64,000 nucleotides of DNA from Paenibacillus rubinfantis (lineage in GTDB: Bacteria > Bacillota > Bacilli > Paenibacillales > Paenibacillaceae): contig NZ_LN909065.1 of the NCBI RefSeq assembly GCF_001486505.1, positions 1 through 64,000 on the forward strand, in the 5' to 3' direction. Of this stretch, positions 26,041-34,756 are shown one piece after another. The translations under genes were made by a program, and so were the position numbers. Position 1 is the stretch's first letter, and every line of letters starts with the position of its first letter. The notes beneath the pieces are model-generated. The model saw only the letters and a list, made by a program, of their open reading frames with translations, searched no databases and was not told the origin of the DNA.

Positions 26041-27399
26041 TTAGTTCTTAAAGCTATGGATCGGCGCCGGAATCCGGCCACCCCGCTCGATAAACGGTGC
26101 GCAGTTGAAGGCGTTAACCGGCATAATCGGCGCGTAGCCCAGCAAACCGCCAAACTCCACAATCTCGCCGACATCCTTGCCGATCACCGGGATAATCCGA
26201 ACGGCGGTCGTCTTGTTGTTGACCATGCCGATCGCCGCTTCGTCGGCGATGATGCCGGAAATGGTCGCGGCACTGGTGCTCCCCGGAATCGCGATCATAT
26301 CGAGGCCGACAGAGCACACGCACGTCATCGCTTCCAGCTTCTCCAGTGTCAACGCGCCGCGCTGCACCGCTTCAATCATCCCGTGGTCCTCGCTGACCGG
26401 GATGAATGCGCCGCTCAGGCCGCCAACGTAGGAGGAGGCCATGACGCCGCCTTTTTTCACGTTGTCGTTCAAGATCGCCAGTGCCGCTGTCGTTCCCGGT
26501 GCCCCCGCTTCCTCCAAGCCCATCACCTGGAAGATCTCCGCGATCGAATCGCCGATTTCCGGCGTTGGGGCCAGCGACAGGTCGATAATACCAAACGGGA
26601 CGCCAAGGCGTTTAGACGCTTCCTGTGCGACCAATTGACCTACCCGGGTTACCTTAAACGCTGTTCGCTTGATCGTTTCGCATAATGTCTCAAAATCCTT
26701 GCCCTTGACTTCCTCCAGCGCACGCTTCACCACGCCGGGACCGCTGACGCCCACATTGATGACGCACTCCTGCTCCCCAACGCCGTGGAACGCTCCCGCC
26801 ATAAACGGGTTATCTTCCACCGCATTGCAGAATACGACCAGCTTGGCGCAGCCGATCGAACCCCGATCCGCCGTCCGTTCCGCGGTACGGAGGAGAATGT
26901 CACCCATCATTTTTACCGCGTCCATATTAATCCCGCTGCGCGAGGAGCCCACATTCACCGAGGAGCAAACGCGGTCCGTGACGGCCAGCGCTTCTGGAAT
27001 GCTGTCGATCAGCACCCGGTCGCCGTTCGTAAAGCCTTTTTGCACAAGGGCCGAGAACCCGCCGATAAAGTTGACGCCCACTTCCTTGGCGGCCCGGTCC
27101 AGCGCTTCAGCCACCGGTACAAAGGTATTGGTCTTCACCCCGCCGGCGGCGATCGAAATCGGCGTCACCGAAATTCGTTTATTCACGATCGGCACGCCAA
27201 ACTGCTTCTCCAAATCCTCTCCGGTTTTGACGAGATGCTCGGCCGTTCGGGTGATTTTGTCATAGATGTTCCGGTTAAAGACGTTCATATCCTCGTGGGC
27301 GCAGTCCATCAGGCTGATGCCCATCGTAATCGTGCGCACATCGAGGTTCATCTCGCGGATCATCGAATTGGTTTCTTGTACTTCCACGCGTGAGATCAT
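26041..27399 (-). CDS. UPF0210 (PFL-like) family protein
   Basis: 452 aa, the family's usual length, with near-invariant stretches such as [14 protein letters not shown] and KRISVTPIS. The role is unknown; the fold is related to glycyl-radical enzymes but lacks a known activator nearby. It is preceded by GGGGAGGGG. It lies 17 nt after an ACT-domain gene, the standard partner for this family, and 18 nt before the TetM-like GTPase. Confidence 0.9.
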   Translation of the reverse strand: MISRVEVQETNSMIREMNLDVRTITMGISLMDCAHEDMNVFNRNIYDKITRTAEHLVKTGEDLEKQFGVPIVNKRISVTPISIAAGGVKTNTFVPVAEALDRAAKEVGVNFIGGFSALVQKGFTNGDRVLIDSIPEALAVTDRVCSSVNVGSSRSGINMDAVKMMGDILLRTAERTADRGSIGCAKLVVFCNAVEDNPFMAGAFHGVGEQECVINVGVSGPGVVKRALEEVKGKDFETLCETIKRTAFKVTRVGQLVAQEASKRLGVPFGIIDLSLAPTPEIGDSIAEIFQVMGLEEAGAPGTTAALAILNDNVKKGGVMASSYVGGLSGAFIPVSEDHGMIEAVQRGALTLEKLEAMTCVCSVGLDMIAIPGSTSAATISGIIADEAAIGMVNNKTTAVRIIPVIGKDVGEIVEFGGLLGYAPIMPVNAFNCAPFIERGGRIPAPIHSFKN

Positions 27400-27416
27400 G
27401 GTGTCCCCTCCCTTCC

Positions 27417-27686
27417 TTAGATCCGGTGCATCGTATTAAAAATATCTTCGTGCTGCAGCTTAATTTCGACCCCAATGGAGAGCCCCAGTTCCTGCAGTTC
27501 TTCCACCAACGTCTCGAAGTTCTTGGCAGGCGCAGAAATATCGACGATCATCATCATGTTGAAATAACCCTGAATAATCGTCTGCGAAATATCAAGAATG
27601 TTCACGTTGTTATCGGCCAAATACGTGCAAACCTTGGCGATAATGCCCACTTTGTCCTTACCCAGTACGGTGATAATCCCCTTCAA
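27417..27686 (-). CDS. ACT-domain protein (UPF0237)
   Basis: 89 aa from a TTG with GGGGGAG upstream, giving [20 protein letters not shown]. An ATG 17 codons earlier would add an unusual N-terminus. A single ACT domain suggests binding of a small ligand, often an amino acid. It is the first gene of the operon with UPF0210, a pairing conserved in many bacteria, so it is probably its regulatory subunit. Confidence 0.88.
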   Translation of the reverse strand: MKGIITVLGKDKVGIIAKVCTYLADNNVNILDISQTIIQGYFNMMMIVDISAPAKNFETLVEELQELGLSIGVEIKLQHEDIFNTMHRI

Positions 27687-27773
27687 CCCAAGCTCCCCCT
27701 TTAATTTAAAGACTCTCCGCAACGGCGGACGAGCCATCTGCTTCGCTTATTATGGCAAAAGAACGGAAAATCT

Positions 27774-28283
27774 TCAATAACGGCTTTCACTCGGTGACGC
27801 AGAAAAATAGCGTAATTCCGCCGGCGACATCGGTTTGGCCGAAGATCCGCCTATCCCGCTGTCCGTACGGGAGCTTTTTACGCCTTCGATCTCGCAATCC
27901 GTGGCACGGTATTTGCCCTGCTGCAGCTTCAGGTCGATAAAATCAACCACCTGCTGCAGCGAAGCGATTTGCTCGACGATGTTAGCCCGGTGCTGGACCA
28001 TCTGTTCCACCAACTCCGGGTAATCCGCGGGATCGGCATCAGAGGACACCTTTAAGAAAGGCCGCATTTCATCCAGGGGCATTCCGGTTTTTTTCAGACA
28101 ATTCACCAGCCGGATCGTATCCAGGTCCTCCTTGCGATAAACGCGGTGCCCGTTCTCCTTCCGCTTGGCTCGAGGTAAGAGTGCAATCTTCTCATAATAA
28201 CGGATCGTATCCTCAGTAATGCCGGTGAGCTCGGCCGCTTGCTTAATCGTGAAGCTGTCTAGCTTGATGGATTGTGTTGCCAT
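27774..28283 (-). CDS. MerR-family transcriptional regulator
   Basis: 169 aa behind GGAGGG. The N-terminal helix-turn-helix reads FTIKQAAELTGITEDTIRYYEKIALLP. A dimerisation coiled coil spans about 90-125, and the C-terminal tail has one Cys (ATDCEIEG). It is divergent from an SDR gene; the space between holds two 19-bp-spaced promoters each covering the same dyad, so it most likely controls itself and the SDR gene. The inducer is unknown, perhaps an aldehyde or electrophile as for AdhR-like relatives. Confidence 0.88.
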   Translation of the reverse strand: MATQSIKLDSFTIKQAAELTGITEDTIRYYEKIALLPRAKRKENGHRVYRKEDLDTIRLVNCLKKTGMPLDEMRPFLKVSSDADPADYPELVEQMVQHRANIVEQIASLQQVVDFIDLKLQQGKYRATDCEIEGVKSSRTDSGIGGSSAKPMSPAELRYFSASPSESRY

Positions 28284-28315
28284 GGCTGGATCCCTCCGTA
28301 TATCGTCTTTTTTGC

Positions 28316-28404
28316 ATTATATAACTTGGAGTCAGCTCCAAGTCAAATCTTCACTGGGACCCCAAATAGAGGCTTGACTTGGAGTCGACACCAAGATCTA
28401 GAAT
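28316..28404. promoter_or_regulatory. Divergent MerR-type promoters with 19-bp spacers
   Basis: Minus strand (merR): TTGACT 28346-28341, 19-bp spacer, TATAAT 28321-28316. Plus strand (SDR): TTGACT 28374-28379, 19-bp spacer, TAGAAT 28399-28404. Both spacers hold the dyad CTTGGAG/C...CTCCAAG or CTTGGAGTC...CACCAAG. The overlong 19-bp spacer is the hallmark of promoters that MerR proteins twist into the active form. Confidence 0.88.
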
Positions 28405-28454
28405 CGGCCTGAATACAGGTAAGGCATCAACACCAATCAGGAGGGATCACAACT

Positions 28455-29309
28455 ATGAACCAAGAAAGACAACAAATCGCATTAATTACGGGGGCCAGCT
28501 CTGGCATCGGACTGGAGTTAACACGGAGACTGATCAACGAAGGGTGGCAAGTCATCGGTTTGAACCGTTCCGACTGGCCGAAAGAGGATCAAACGCTCCA
28601 AATGGCGGCTCAAAGCCGACAGCTAAGAACGTACAAGACCTCGGATTTATCCGACTTTGCCAGCCTGCGGCAAGCACTGGAGCAGATCAAGGCCAATGAG
28701 GCGTGGATTGACGTGCTGTTCAACAATGCTGGCGGCAGCTTCCCGGAATTGGATTATTCGAAGCAAGGCCGCGAGCTCCACTATGAGCTAATGACGGTCG
28801 TGCCGTATATCATCACGATGGAACTTAAGGATTTGGTCAAGCGGGGCCATCTCAAAACCATCATTCAAACTTCATCCGCAGTCATTAGTAGAGTCAAAAC
28901 GTTTGATCCGGAGCGGCTGGAGCGTCCGACCCAATTTCGCAAGCTGTTTGGTCCCTATGCCACCTCCAAGCTGGCGCTGTCGTTGTGGACAGAAGCCATC
29001 GCCCCGCAGCTTGCGGCGGAGGGCATTGAGATCCGCAGTGTGGATCCCGGGGGGAACAACACCTTGCGCAAAGGCAAACGCTCGGGTCTCCCCATCTTGC
29101 TGAAACCTATTATGAAACTGTTCTTCTCCCCGCCAACCCACGGGGCCGGATTGCTGTACGCCGGTGCTTTGGGCAAATATCGCGGGCAAACCGGTATCTT
29201 GTTGATCAAAGATCAGATCGTGGAGCCGAAGTTCCGGGAGCATGCCCAGACGGTGTTAAACCGGGTCCACACCCTTTATCAAGTTGAATTTCTTCAGGGG
29301 CGCCGCTAA
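28455..29309 (+). CDS. Short-chain dehydrogenase/reductase
   Basis: 284 aa behind AGGAGGG. It has the cofactor motif ALITGASSGIGLEL, NNAGGS, a Ser in IQTSSAVIS and the YATSKLALS catalytic Tyr/Lys. The C-terminus is longer than in core SDRs. The arrangement matches MerR-controlled detoxifying SDRs; the carbonyl substrate is unknown. Its promoter carries the MerR dyad. Confidence 0.9.
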   Translation: MNQERQQIALITGASSGIGLELTRRLINEGWQVIGLNRSDWPKEDQTLQMAAQSRQLRTYKTSDLSDFASLRQALEQIKANEAWIDVLFNNAGGSFPELDYSKQGRELHYELMTVVPYIITMELKDLVKRGHLKTIIQTSSAVISRVKTFDPERLERPTQFRKLFGPYATSKLALSLWTEAIAPQLAAEGIEIRSVDPGGNNTLRKGKRSGLPILLKPIMKLFFSPPTHGAGLLYAGALGKYRGQTGILLIKDQIVEPKFREHAQTVLNRVHTLYQVEFLQGRR

Positions 29310-29331
29310 ATCCGCGGTGGTCCTTGAAGGG

Positions 29332-30885
29332 TTACCCCTTGGACGGGGATGGATCCATTTGCTCTTTGGTCCGTAACCGTTCAATAAACTGTCTAGTTTG
29401 CCGTTCCTTGCGCTTTCGTTCCTTATCTTCTCCATTAAGGGCCTTGAGCAAGGAGACGCACATCCCCAGCATAATAACGGCAAAAGGCAGCGCCGCAACG
29501 ATTGAAGCGGTTTGCAACCCGTTAAGGCCTCCACTGATCAGCAGGGTTAAGGCAATTAAGGACTGCATGATCCCCCAGGTCAATTTGACCTTATTGCTGG
29601 GATTTAACGTTCCTTTAGAGGATAACATCCCTAAGACGAAGGTGGCCGAATCCGCAGAGGTAACAAAGAAGGTGATGATTAACAAGGTCGCGACCGCTGC
29701 GATCAACGTACCTAACGGCAGCTGCTCCAACATGAGGAACAAAGCGGTGGTCACGTCCTCCTGTACCGCTTGGGCCAAGCCGGCTTGCTTGAACATTTCC
29801 ATATTCAGTCCGGTCCCGCCGAAGACAGCAAACCAAACGAACCCAAAGGCACTGGGAACAAGGAGCACCCCAAGCACAAATTCCTTAATGGTCCGTCCGC
29901 GAGAGACCCGGGCGATAAAAGTTCCAACAAACGGCGCCCACGCGATCCACCATGACCAGTAGAATAACGTCCAGTTGCCCACCCAGGTGCCTTGGGTGAA
30001 CGGCGTCATACGTAAGCTCATGACCACTAGGTTTTGCAAATAGGCCCCCAGCGTTGAAGTAAAGGTATCGAAAATAAAAGAGGTGGGCCCGGCCACTAAG
30101 ACGAACACCAGCAAGGTAACGGCAATGATCAGGTTGGTGTTGCTTAACAGTTTGATGCCTTTGTCCAGCCCAGATGTCGCGGACAACAAAAACAGGACGG
30201 TCACAGACGCGATGATGATGGCTTGCGTGATTAACGTATTGGGGATTCCGAATAAATGTTGAAGTCCCCCGCTGATCTGCAAGGTCCCCAATCCTAACGA
30301 GGTCGCTACGCCAAAGGCCGTTGCGATGACGGCAAGCACATCGATGGTTTTCCCCAGGAAGCCTTGGACTCTCTTCTCGCCCAATAAAGGAATGAAGGTC
30401 ATGCTAATGAGACCGCGATACCCTTTGCGGAATTGGAAGTAAGCGAGGGCAAGCGAAATGAGCGTATATACGCCCCAGGGATGCAGTCCCCAATGAAAAA
30501 AAGAATACCGCATCGCCAACCTGGCGGCTTGCGCTGTCCCTCCTTCTGCCCCCTCGGGTGGCGTCAAATAATGCGACAAAGGTTCTGCGGCTCCCCAAAA
30601 GACTAGCCCGATTCCCATCCCCGCGCTAAAGAGCATCGCAAACCACGATAAGTTCGAATATTCCGGCTCATCGTCGTCATCGCCTAGTTTAATCTGGCCA
30701 TGCTTGCTAAACGCCAAATAAAACGAAAAAACAAGAAGTCCCAGCGTGGTCATTAAATAAAACCAGCCGAAACTTCCGATGGAAAATCCTAATACCCGAT
30801 CCGCCGTCGCTGCCAATTGGTCCGGAGCTAACGCCCCCCAAAGGACAAACAACAGGATGATCAGAAAGGAAATGATAAATACCAT
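29332..30885 (-). CDS. BCCT-family betaine/choline transporter (OpuD type)
   Basis: 517 aa; I chose the ATG behind GGGGGG (MVFIISFLI), since an ATG ten codons earlier is only 2 nt from any site. Twelve membrane helices are expected. The family stretch WGLHPWGVYTLISLALAYF and the region WSWWIAWAPFVGTFIARVSRGRTI are both present. It should import glycine betaine or a similar osmolyte with Na+ during osmotic stress. The charged C-terminal tail, used for osmosensing in relatives, is present (RKRKERQTRQFIERL). Confidence 0.92.
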   Translation of the reverse strand: MVFIISFLIILLFVLWGALAPDQLAATADRVLGFSIGSFGWFYLMTTLGLLVFSFYLAFSKHGQIKLGDDDDEPEYSNLSWFAMLFSAGMGIGLVFWGAAEPLSHYLTPPEGAEGGTAQAARLAMRYSFFHWGLHPWGVYTLISLALAYFQFRKGYRGLISMTFIPLLGEKRVQGFLGKTIDVLAVIATAFGVATSLGLGTLQISGGLQHLFGIPNTLITQAIIIASVTVLFLLSATSGLDKGIKLLSNTNLIIAVTLLVFVLVAGPTSFIFDTFTSTLGAYLQNLVVMSLRMTPFTQGTWVGNWTLFYWSWWIAWAPFVGTFIARVSRGRTIKEFVLGVLLVPSAFGFVWFAVFGGTGLNMEMFKQAGLAQAVQEDVTTALFLMLEQLPLGTLIAAVATLLIITFFVTSADSATFVLGMLSSKGTLNPSNKVKLTWGIMQSLIALTLLISGGLNGLQTASIVAALPFAVIMLGMCVSLLKALNGEDKERKRKERQTRQFIERLRTKEQMDPSPSKG

Positions 30886-30963
30886 TGTGAACCCCCCAGC
30901 CTCAGTCAAATTCATATCCTTTTACAGTGTTTGTCGAGACTGGGGAATTATGCATGAATTGCT

Positions 30964-31533
30964 TTACCGGAACATTCGGTTCCGTTTCGCTTCATATTGC
31001 TTCTTCAACAGCGCAAAGAGGACAGCATCCACGAATTGATTCTTCTCGAAGAAGGTTTCCTTCAAATACCCTTCCTCATAAAAACCGATCTTCTCCAGCA
31101 AATACCTGGACCGAATATTATCCGGGTCGATAAACGCTTCGATCCGGTTCAGTCCCAAATCCTCGAACCCGAACCGCAGGATCTCCTGCAGCACTTCGGT
31201 CATGACGCCTTGACGCCAATAGTCCGGGCTGAGCTCATACCCGACCTCGGCTTTAAAGTGATCCTTTGACCAATTGTGAAACCCGCACGTACCGATGACC
31301 CGGTCGCTTTCGGCCTTCACCGTGATCGCCCAGCGAAAGCCCCGTTTCTCCAAATAGCGGCTGTTCCATTTTTGGATCAGCTCCTCGGCTTCCCGAAGCT
31401 CCACAAAACGATCCAGATCGTAATATTTCGTCACTTCGTCGTTGGAAAAATAATGGAACAAGTCGGCGGCGTCCTCCGTCGTCAGCCGTCTCAACACAAA
31501 CCGTTCCGTTTCCAATTGAGGGAACAATTTCAT
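30964..31533 (-). CDS. GNAT N-acetyltransferase (RimJ/RimL type)
   Basis: 189 aa. It starts LETERFVLRRLTTEDAADLF and has the acetyl-CoA region VGYELSPDYWRQGVMTEVL and a C-terminal RSRYLLEKIGFYEEGYLKE, all typical of RimJ/RimL-like acetyltransferases that modify protein N-termini or small amines. RBS GAAAGGA. It stands alone between two minus-strand genes. Confidence 0.9.
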   Translation of the reverse strand: MKLFPQLETERFVLRRLTTEDAADLFHYFSNDEVTKYYDLDRFVELREAEELIQKWNSRYLEKRGFRWAITVKAESDRVIGTCGFHNWSKDHFKAEVGYELSPDYWRQGVMTEVLQEILRFGFEDLGLNRIEAFIDPDNIRSRYLLEKIGFYEEGYLKETFFEKNQFVDAVLFALLKKQYEAKRNRMFR

Positions 31534-31635
31534 AACGACCGGTCCTTTCCTAAAATATACGTAAATCTATTATAGGTGAAGGACCACGCCGAAAGGAAGA
31601 GTCAATTCCAGAGGAGCTGCCACTCTACGTTAAGT

Positions 31636-32502
31636 TTAGTTGGTAACCGTCAATCGAATGCCGATACCAAACGGATCGCTTAGCCGGAGTTCATTCCCCT
31701 CCCGCACATAAGTCACCTTGGCTTCGGCTAGTCGACTTTCGACAGCTTCCAGGGCAGGGACGTCCGGCAGCTCCGTCGTAAAGTAACGAATGCCGACCGC
31801 ATCCTCCGGCGCTGGCGGCGCGCCTTTGCCGGCCCACAGGTTCAAGCCGATATGGTGGTGGTAACCGCCAGCTGAGATAAATAAGGCCGATGCCCCGAAG
31901 TGAAGAGTGACCTCAAACCCCAAAATACCGCAATAGAACTGTTCCGCCTGCTGCAAATCGCCGACATGAAAATGCACGTGACCGATGCGGGTTCCTTCCG
32001 GCAAACCGTGCCACTCCGCCTGCTCGGATAACGTCAGGAGGTTTTCGATGTCCACGGGGTCCGTCGTCATACGAATTTCACCAGATGTAGTTTTCTCCCA
32101 GGTTTCCCGCGGACGATCCGCGTAGATCTCGATGCCGTTCTGATCCGGATCGCTTAGATACAACGCTTCGCTGACCAGGTGATCCCCCTGTCCCACCGGG
32201 ATTTGGTGGCGGATCAAATTGCGCAGCGCAAGGCCCAGCGTCACTTGATTCGGTACCAAGATCGCAAAATGATATAACCCGGACACAGACTGCTCGGGTA
32301 AAACACGATAACGGGCATCCGCCTCCAGAATCAGCAAGGGATGTTGGCCGTCCGCGGTTAATTCGGCAATGGAACCGCTCTGCCGCAGCACTCGGAAGCC
32401 GATCACTTCCTGATAGAAGGCGAGCGAACGGTCGAGATCCCGAACTTTGAGATGAACCACACCGATTTGAGCAGCGGGATGAATCGGTAAAGGATGGGCC
32501 AT
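31636..32502 (-). CDS. VOC-family extradiol dioxygenase (CatE-like)
   Basis: 288 aa from the ATG behind AAGGAGG. Two VOC modules: residues about 10-125 (GVVHLKVRDLDRSLAFYQEVIGF) and 155-285 (RIGHVHFHVGDLQQAEQFYCGILGF). Candidate metal ligands in the second module are His in GHVHFHV, His in GGYHHHIGLN and a late acidic residue. Length and layout resemble Bacillus CatE, a catechol 2,3-dioxygenase induced by quinones and catechols. Its promoter is covered by two GTAAC-N7-GTTAC boxes, also found before the adjacent Rrf2 gene. Confidence 0.87.
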   Translation of the reverse strand: MAHPLPIHPAAQIGVVHLKVRDLDRSLAFYQEVIGFRVLRQSGSIAELTADGQHPLLILEADARYRVLPEQSVSGLYHFAILVPNQVTLGLALRNLIRHQIPVGQGDHLVSEALYLSDPDQNGIEIYADRPRETWEKTTSGEIRMTTDPVDIENLLTLSEQAEWHGLPEGTRIGHVHFHVGDLQQAEQFYCGILGFEVTLHFGASALFISAGGYHHHIGLNLWAGKGAPPAPEDAVGIRYFTTELPDVPALEAVESRLAEAKVTYVREGNELRLSDPFGIGIRLTVTN

Positions 32503-32568
32503 AATTTGATTTTTCCTCCTTCGGATAAAAGCATGATCTATGGATAAATTACGCAATAAAAGCCAGGT

Positions 32569-32632
32569 GTAACAAACGTTGTTACATTCAAACCATTGTA
32601 ATCAGTATAGTTACAGGTATGGGAATTGTCAA
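32569..32632 (-). promoter_or_regulatory. Dioxygenase promoter with two Rrf2-type operator boxes
   Basis: -35 TTGACA (32632-32627), 17-bp spacer, -10 TATACT (32609-32604). Box 1, GTAAT-N7-GTTAC (32598-32614), has the -10 hexamer exactly inside its N7 centre. Box 2, GTAAC-N7-GTTAC (32569-32585), lies 29 bp downstream. A bound repressor would occlude the promoter. Confidence 0.82.
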
Positions 32633-32642
32633 TTCAGCATCC

Positions 32643-32669
32643 AAAAAAGCCCCCTGCGATAGGGGGCTT
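32643..32669 (-). terminator. Intrinsic terminator after the Rrf2 gene
   Basis: AAGCCCCCT / AGGGGGCTT stem followed, on the minus strand, by a T6 run. It ends the regulator transcript just before the dioxygenase promoter. Confidence 0.92.
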
Positions 32670-32699
32670 ATCTCCGCTTCTTGCCTAGGTTCACTTGCG

Positions 32700-33134
32700 T
32701 TACATGGATGGAGTGTTGGCTGAGATCTCATCCACAACATCCTGCAGCGTTACGGCTGCCAGCGTATTCTCCATCGCTTTTTGCGCCGAGGAGAAAATCG
32801 GTTCGATGGCCGATTGAATATTTTTGCCCACTGGACAATCCGGGTTGGGATGATCATGGACGGCAAACAAACCGTCTTCCTCCACGACATGCACCGCGCG
32901 GTAAACGTCAAGCAGCGTGATCTGATCCAGCTGCCGCGACAGCTTGGCTCCGGCCACCCCTGTACGGACTTCCACCAGGCCCGCTTTGTTTAGCATGCCC
33001 ATGATCCGGCGGATCACCACCGGGTTCGTGTTGACGCTGCCGGAAATATATTCCGAGGTACTGACCCCGTCCTTGTTGATTTCAAGCAGGGACAAAATAT
33101 GAATGGCCACGGAAAATCTGGAGCTGATCGTCAT
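32700..33134 (-). CDS. Rrf2-family transcriptional regulator (YwnA-like)
   Basis: 144 aa, very like Bacillus YwnA throughout (SVNTNPVVIRRIMGMLNKAG; AVHDHPNPDCPVGKNIQ). It lacks the three clustered cysteines of Fe-S Rrf2 proteins and keeps only Cys100, so a thiol-based redox or electrophile switch is more likely than a cluster. It lies just upstream of the dioxygenase gene on the same strand, and both promoters carry the same box. Confidence 0.9.
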   Translation of the reverse strand: MTISSRFSVAIHILSLLEINKDGVSTSEYISGSVNTNPVVIRRIMGMLNKAGLVEVRTGVAGAKLSRQLDQITLLDVYRAVHVVEEDGLFAVHDHPNPDCPVGKNIQSAIEPIFSSAQKAMENTLAAVTLQDVVDEISANTPSM

Positions 33135-33163
33135 GTTAAGCCGATCCCCCTTTCCATCATCTT

Positions 33164-33199
33164 GTAACCATATTAGTTACTTAAGGAGGGGGATGTCAA
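33164..33199 (-). promoter_or_regulatory. Autoregulated promoter of the Rrf2 gene
   Basis: -35 TTGACA (33199-33194), 18-bp spacer, -10 TAATAT (33175-33170). The box GTAAC-N7-GTTAC (33164-33180) again centres on the -10 hexamer, exactly as in the dioxygenase promoter. Confidence 0.8.
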
Positions 33200-33242
33200 C
33201 CGCCTTTCTCACAAGAGGAGGATGGAATACCTTCCTCCCCTT

Positions 33243-34031
33243 CTATCTGCCGTCGAGCAAGTTGCCCAGACCACCTAACAAGCTGCCTTCATCCTTACGG
33301 CCCGAATACCGCGATGCGGACAACACCCGATCCGCCAAGCGACTGAACGGCAGCGATTGCACCCACACTTTGCCGGGGCCGCGCAGCGTGGCGAAGAACA
33401 GGCCTTCCCCGCCGAATAAGGCGGTCTTCACGCCTTTGACAAATTCGATGTCATAGTCGACCGAAGCCGACATGGCGACAAGACAGCCGGTATCGAGACG
33501 CAGCACCTCGCCAGGCGCTAAGTCTCGCTCGATCACCAAGCCGCCGGAATGCACAAACGCCAGCCCGTCGCCTTCGATTTTTTGCATGATGAAGCCTTCG
33601 CCGCCGAAGAAGCCGGTGCCCAGCTTGCGCTGGAACTCAATGCCGACGGACACCCCTTTGGCTGCGCAGAGGAAAGCGTCTTTTTGACAGATGATTTTTC
33701 CGCCGAGCATTTGCAGGTCCAGCGGGACGATTTTTCCGGGATACGGAGAAGCAAAGGTGACACCCTGCCGGTTGTATCCGGCGTTGGTGAATACGGTCAT
33801 AAACAAGCCCTCGCCGGTCAGCAGCCGTTTACCTGCTCCCATGAGTTTGCCCATAATTCCGCCGCCGCCTTGATTGCTGCCGTCGCCAAAAATCGTCTCC
33901 ATCCGGATATCCGGGTCCATCATCATAAAGCTGCCGGCTTCGGCAATGACGCTTTCTCCTTGATCCAGGTGAACCTCCACACACTGCATTTCGCTTCCGA
34001 TAATCCGATAATCGATTTCATGTGCATTCAT
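33243..34031 (-). CDS. AIM24/TIGR00266-family protein
   Basis: 262 aa from the ATG behind TTGGAGG. It is an all-beta protein with repeated Gly-rich strands (GTGFFGGEGFIMQKIEGDG; FGGEGLFFATLRGPG) typical of the AIM24 fold. The biochemical role is unknown; a mitochondrial relative affects membrane structure. It lies alone between the Rrf2 gene and the isochorismatase-like gene. Confidence 0.9.
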   Translation of the reverse strand: MNAHEIDYRIIGSEMQCVEVHLDQGESVIAEAGSFMMMDPDIRMETIFGDGSNQGGGGIMGKLMGAGKRLLTGEGLFMTVFTNAGYNRQGVTFASPYPGKIVPLDLQMLGGKIICQKDAFLCAAKGVSVGIEFQRKLGTGFFGGEGFIMQKIEGDGLAFVHSGGLVIERDLAPGEVLRLDTGCLVAMSASVDYDIEFVKGVKTALFGGEGLFFATLRGPGKVWVQSLPFSRLADRVLSASRYSGRKDEGSLLGGLGNLLDGR

Positions 34032-34088
34032 GGAACGAGTCGCCTCCAATGATTAATTTCTGATCATTTTATTATGTACGCTCAAGAA

Positions 34089-34577
34089 CTACGCTTGTTT
34101 CAAAAGCGCCCGAATCACCGAATAGCTGATCAGGCTGCGATCCCGGTATACCGCCGCCACCGACTCGGAATGCTCGCCGAGGATGCCTTTTTGCAAAATG
34201 GCTGCGCCAAATTCGCGCTCCACCGCCCCGTTAAACGTGAACGTGACACAGTGTTCGGCGGCAAACCCGCAAACGACCACAAAATCGGTATCTCGTTCGC
34301 GCAGCAGCTGCTCCAGGTCGGTTTTCCAAAACGAATTGTTCCATGCCTTGGAAACCCGCAGGTCGGATTCGGTCACCTTCACCTCAGGAATAACCTCGTA
34401 GCCCGGCGTTCCGACGCCCCCATCCTGATCCTGGACCACAACGACAGGCCGTCCCACCTCTCTGAACAGGTCAGCGACAGCATTAATGTACTCGCAAACG
34501 CCCGGGATTTCACTTTGAATTCGCGGATGGTTCAAAAAGGCTTGCTGCATATCGATGATCAATAAAGCCGGTTTCAT
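34089..34577 (-). CDS. Isochorismatase-family cysteine hydrolase
   Basis: 162 aa behind GAGGAGG. Catalytic triad in place: Asp9 (ALLIIDMQ), Lys in SKAWNNSFWKTDL and the nucleophile Cys in VVCGFAAEHCV. The family hydrolyses amides such as nicotinamide or ureidoacrylate, or isochorismate ethers; the substrate cannot be told. It is divergent from the MerR-thioredoxin operon. Confidence 0.9.
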   Translation of the reverse strand: MKPALLIIDMQQAFLNHPRIQSEIPGVCEYINAVADLFREVGRPVVVVQDQDGGVGTPGYEVIPEVKVTESDLRVSKAWNNSFWKTDLEQLLRERDTDFVVVCGFAAEHCVTFTFNGAVEREFGAAILQKGILGEHSESVAAVYRDRSLISYSVIRALLKQA

Positions 34578-34694
34578 GCCTGCTCCTCCTCTATCGCCCG
34601 CATTCAGGCGCCCAATTTCTTACATTATACACGATCCGCAGACCCGTCGTCGTAATCGCTGCAGAAGAATTTTTTGCGATTCGGGAAAAAACGG

Positions 34695-34726
34695 TTGACC
34701 CTCACATTAATGTCAGGGTTTATAAT
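34695..34726 (+). promoter_or_regulatory. MerR-type promoter of the merR-thioredoxin operon
   Basis: -35 TTGACC (34695-34700), 20-bp spacer, -10 TATAAT (34721-34726). The spacer lies in a 22-bp near-perfect palindrome with arms ACCCTCACATT and AATGTCAGGGT (one mismatch), as expected for a MerR dimer site. Confidence 0.87.
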
Positions 34727-34756
34727 GAGTCCAAGAAGGAAGGTGATTTGAACGCG

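Noticed and set aside
25702-26685. 327-codon open frame on the plus strand opposite the TetM-like and UPF0210 genes
   Set aside because: Antisense shadow of GC-rich coding DNA; His/Arg/Asp-rich low-complexity product and no start site.
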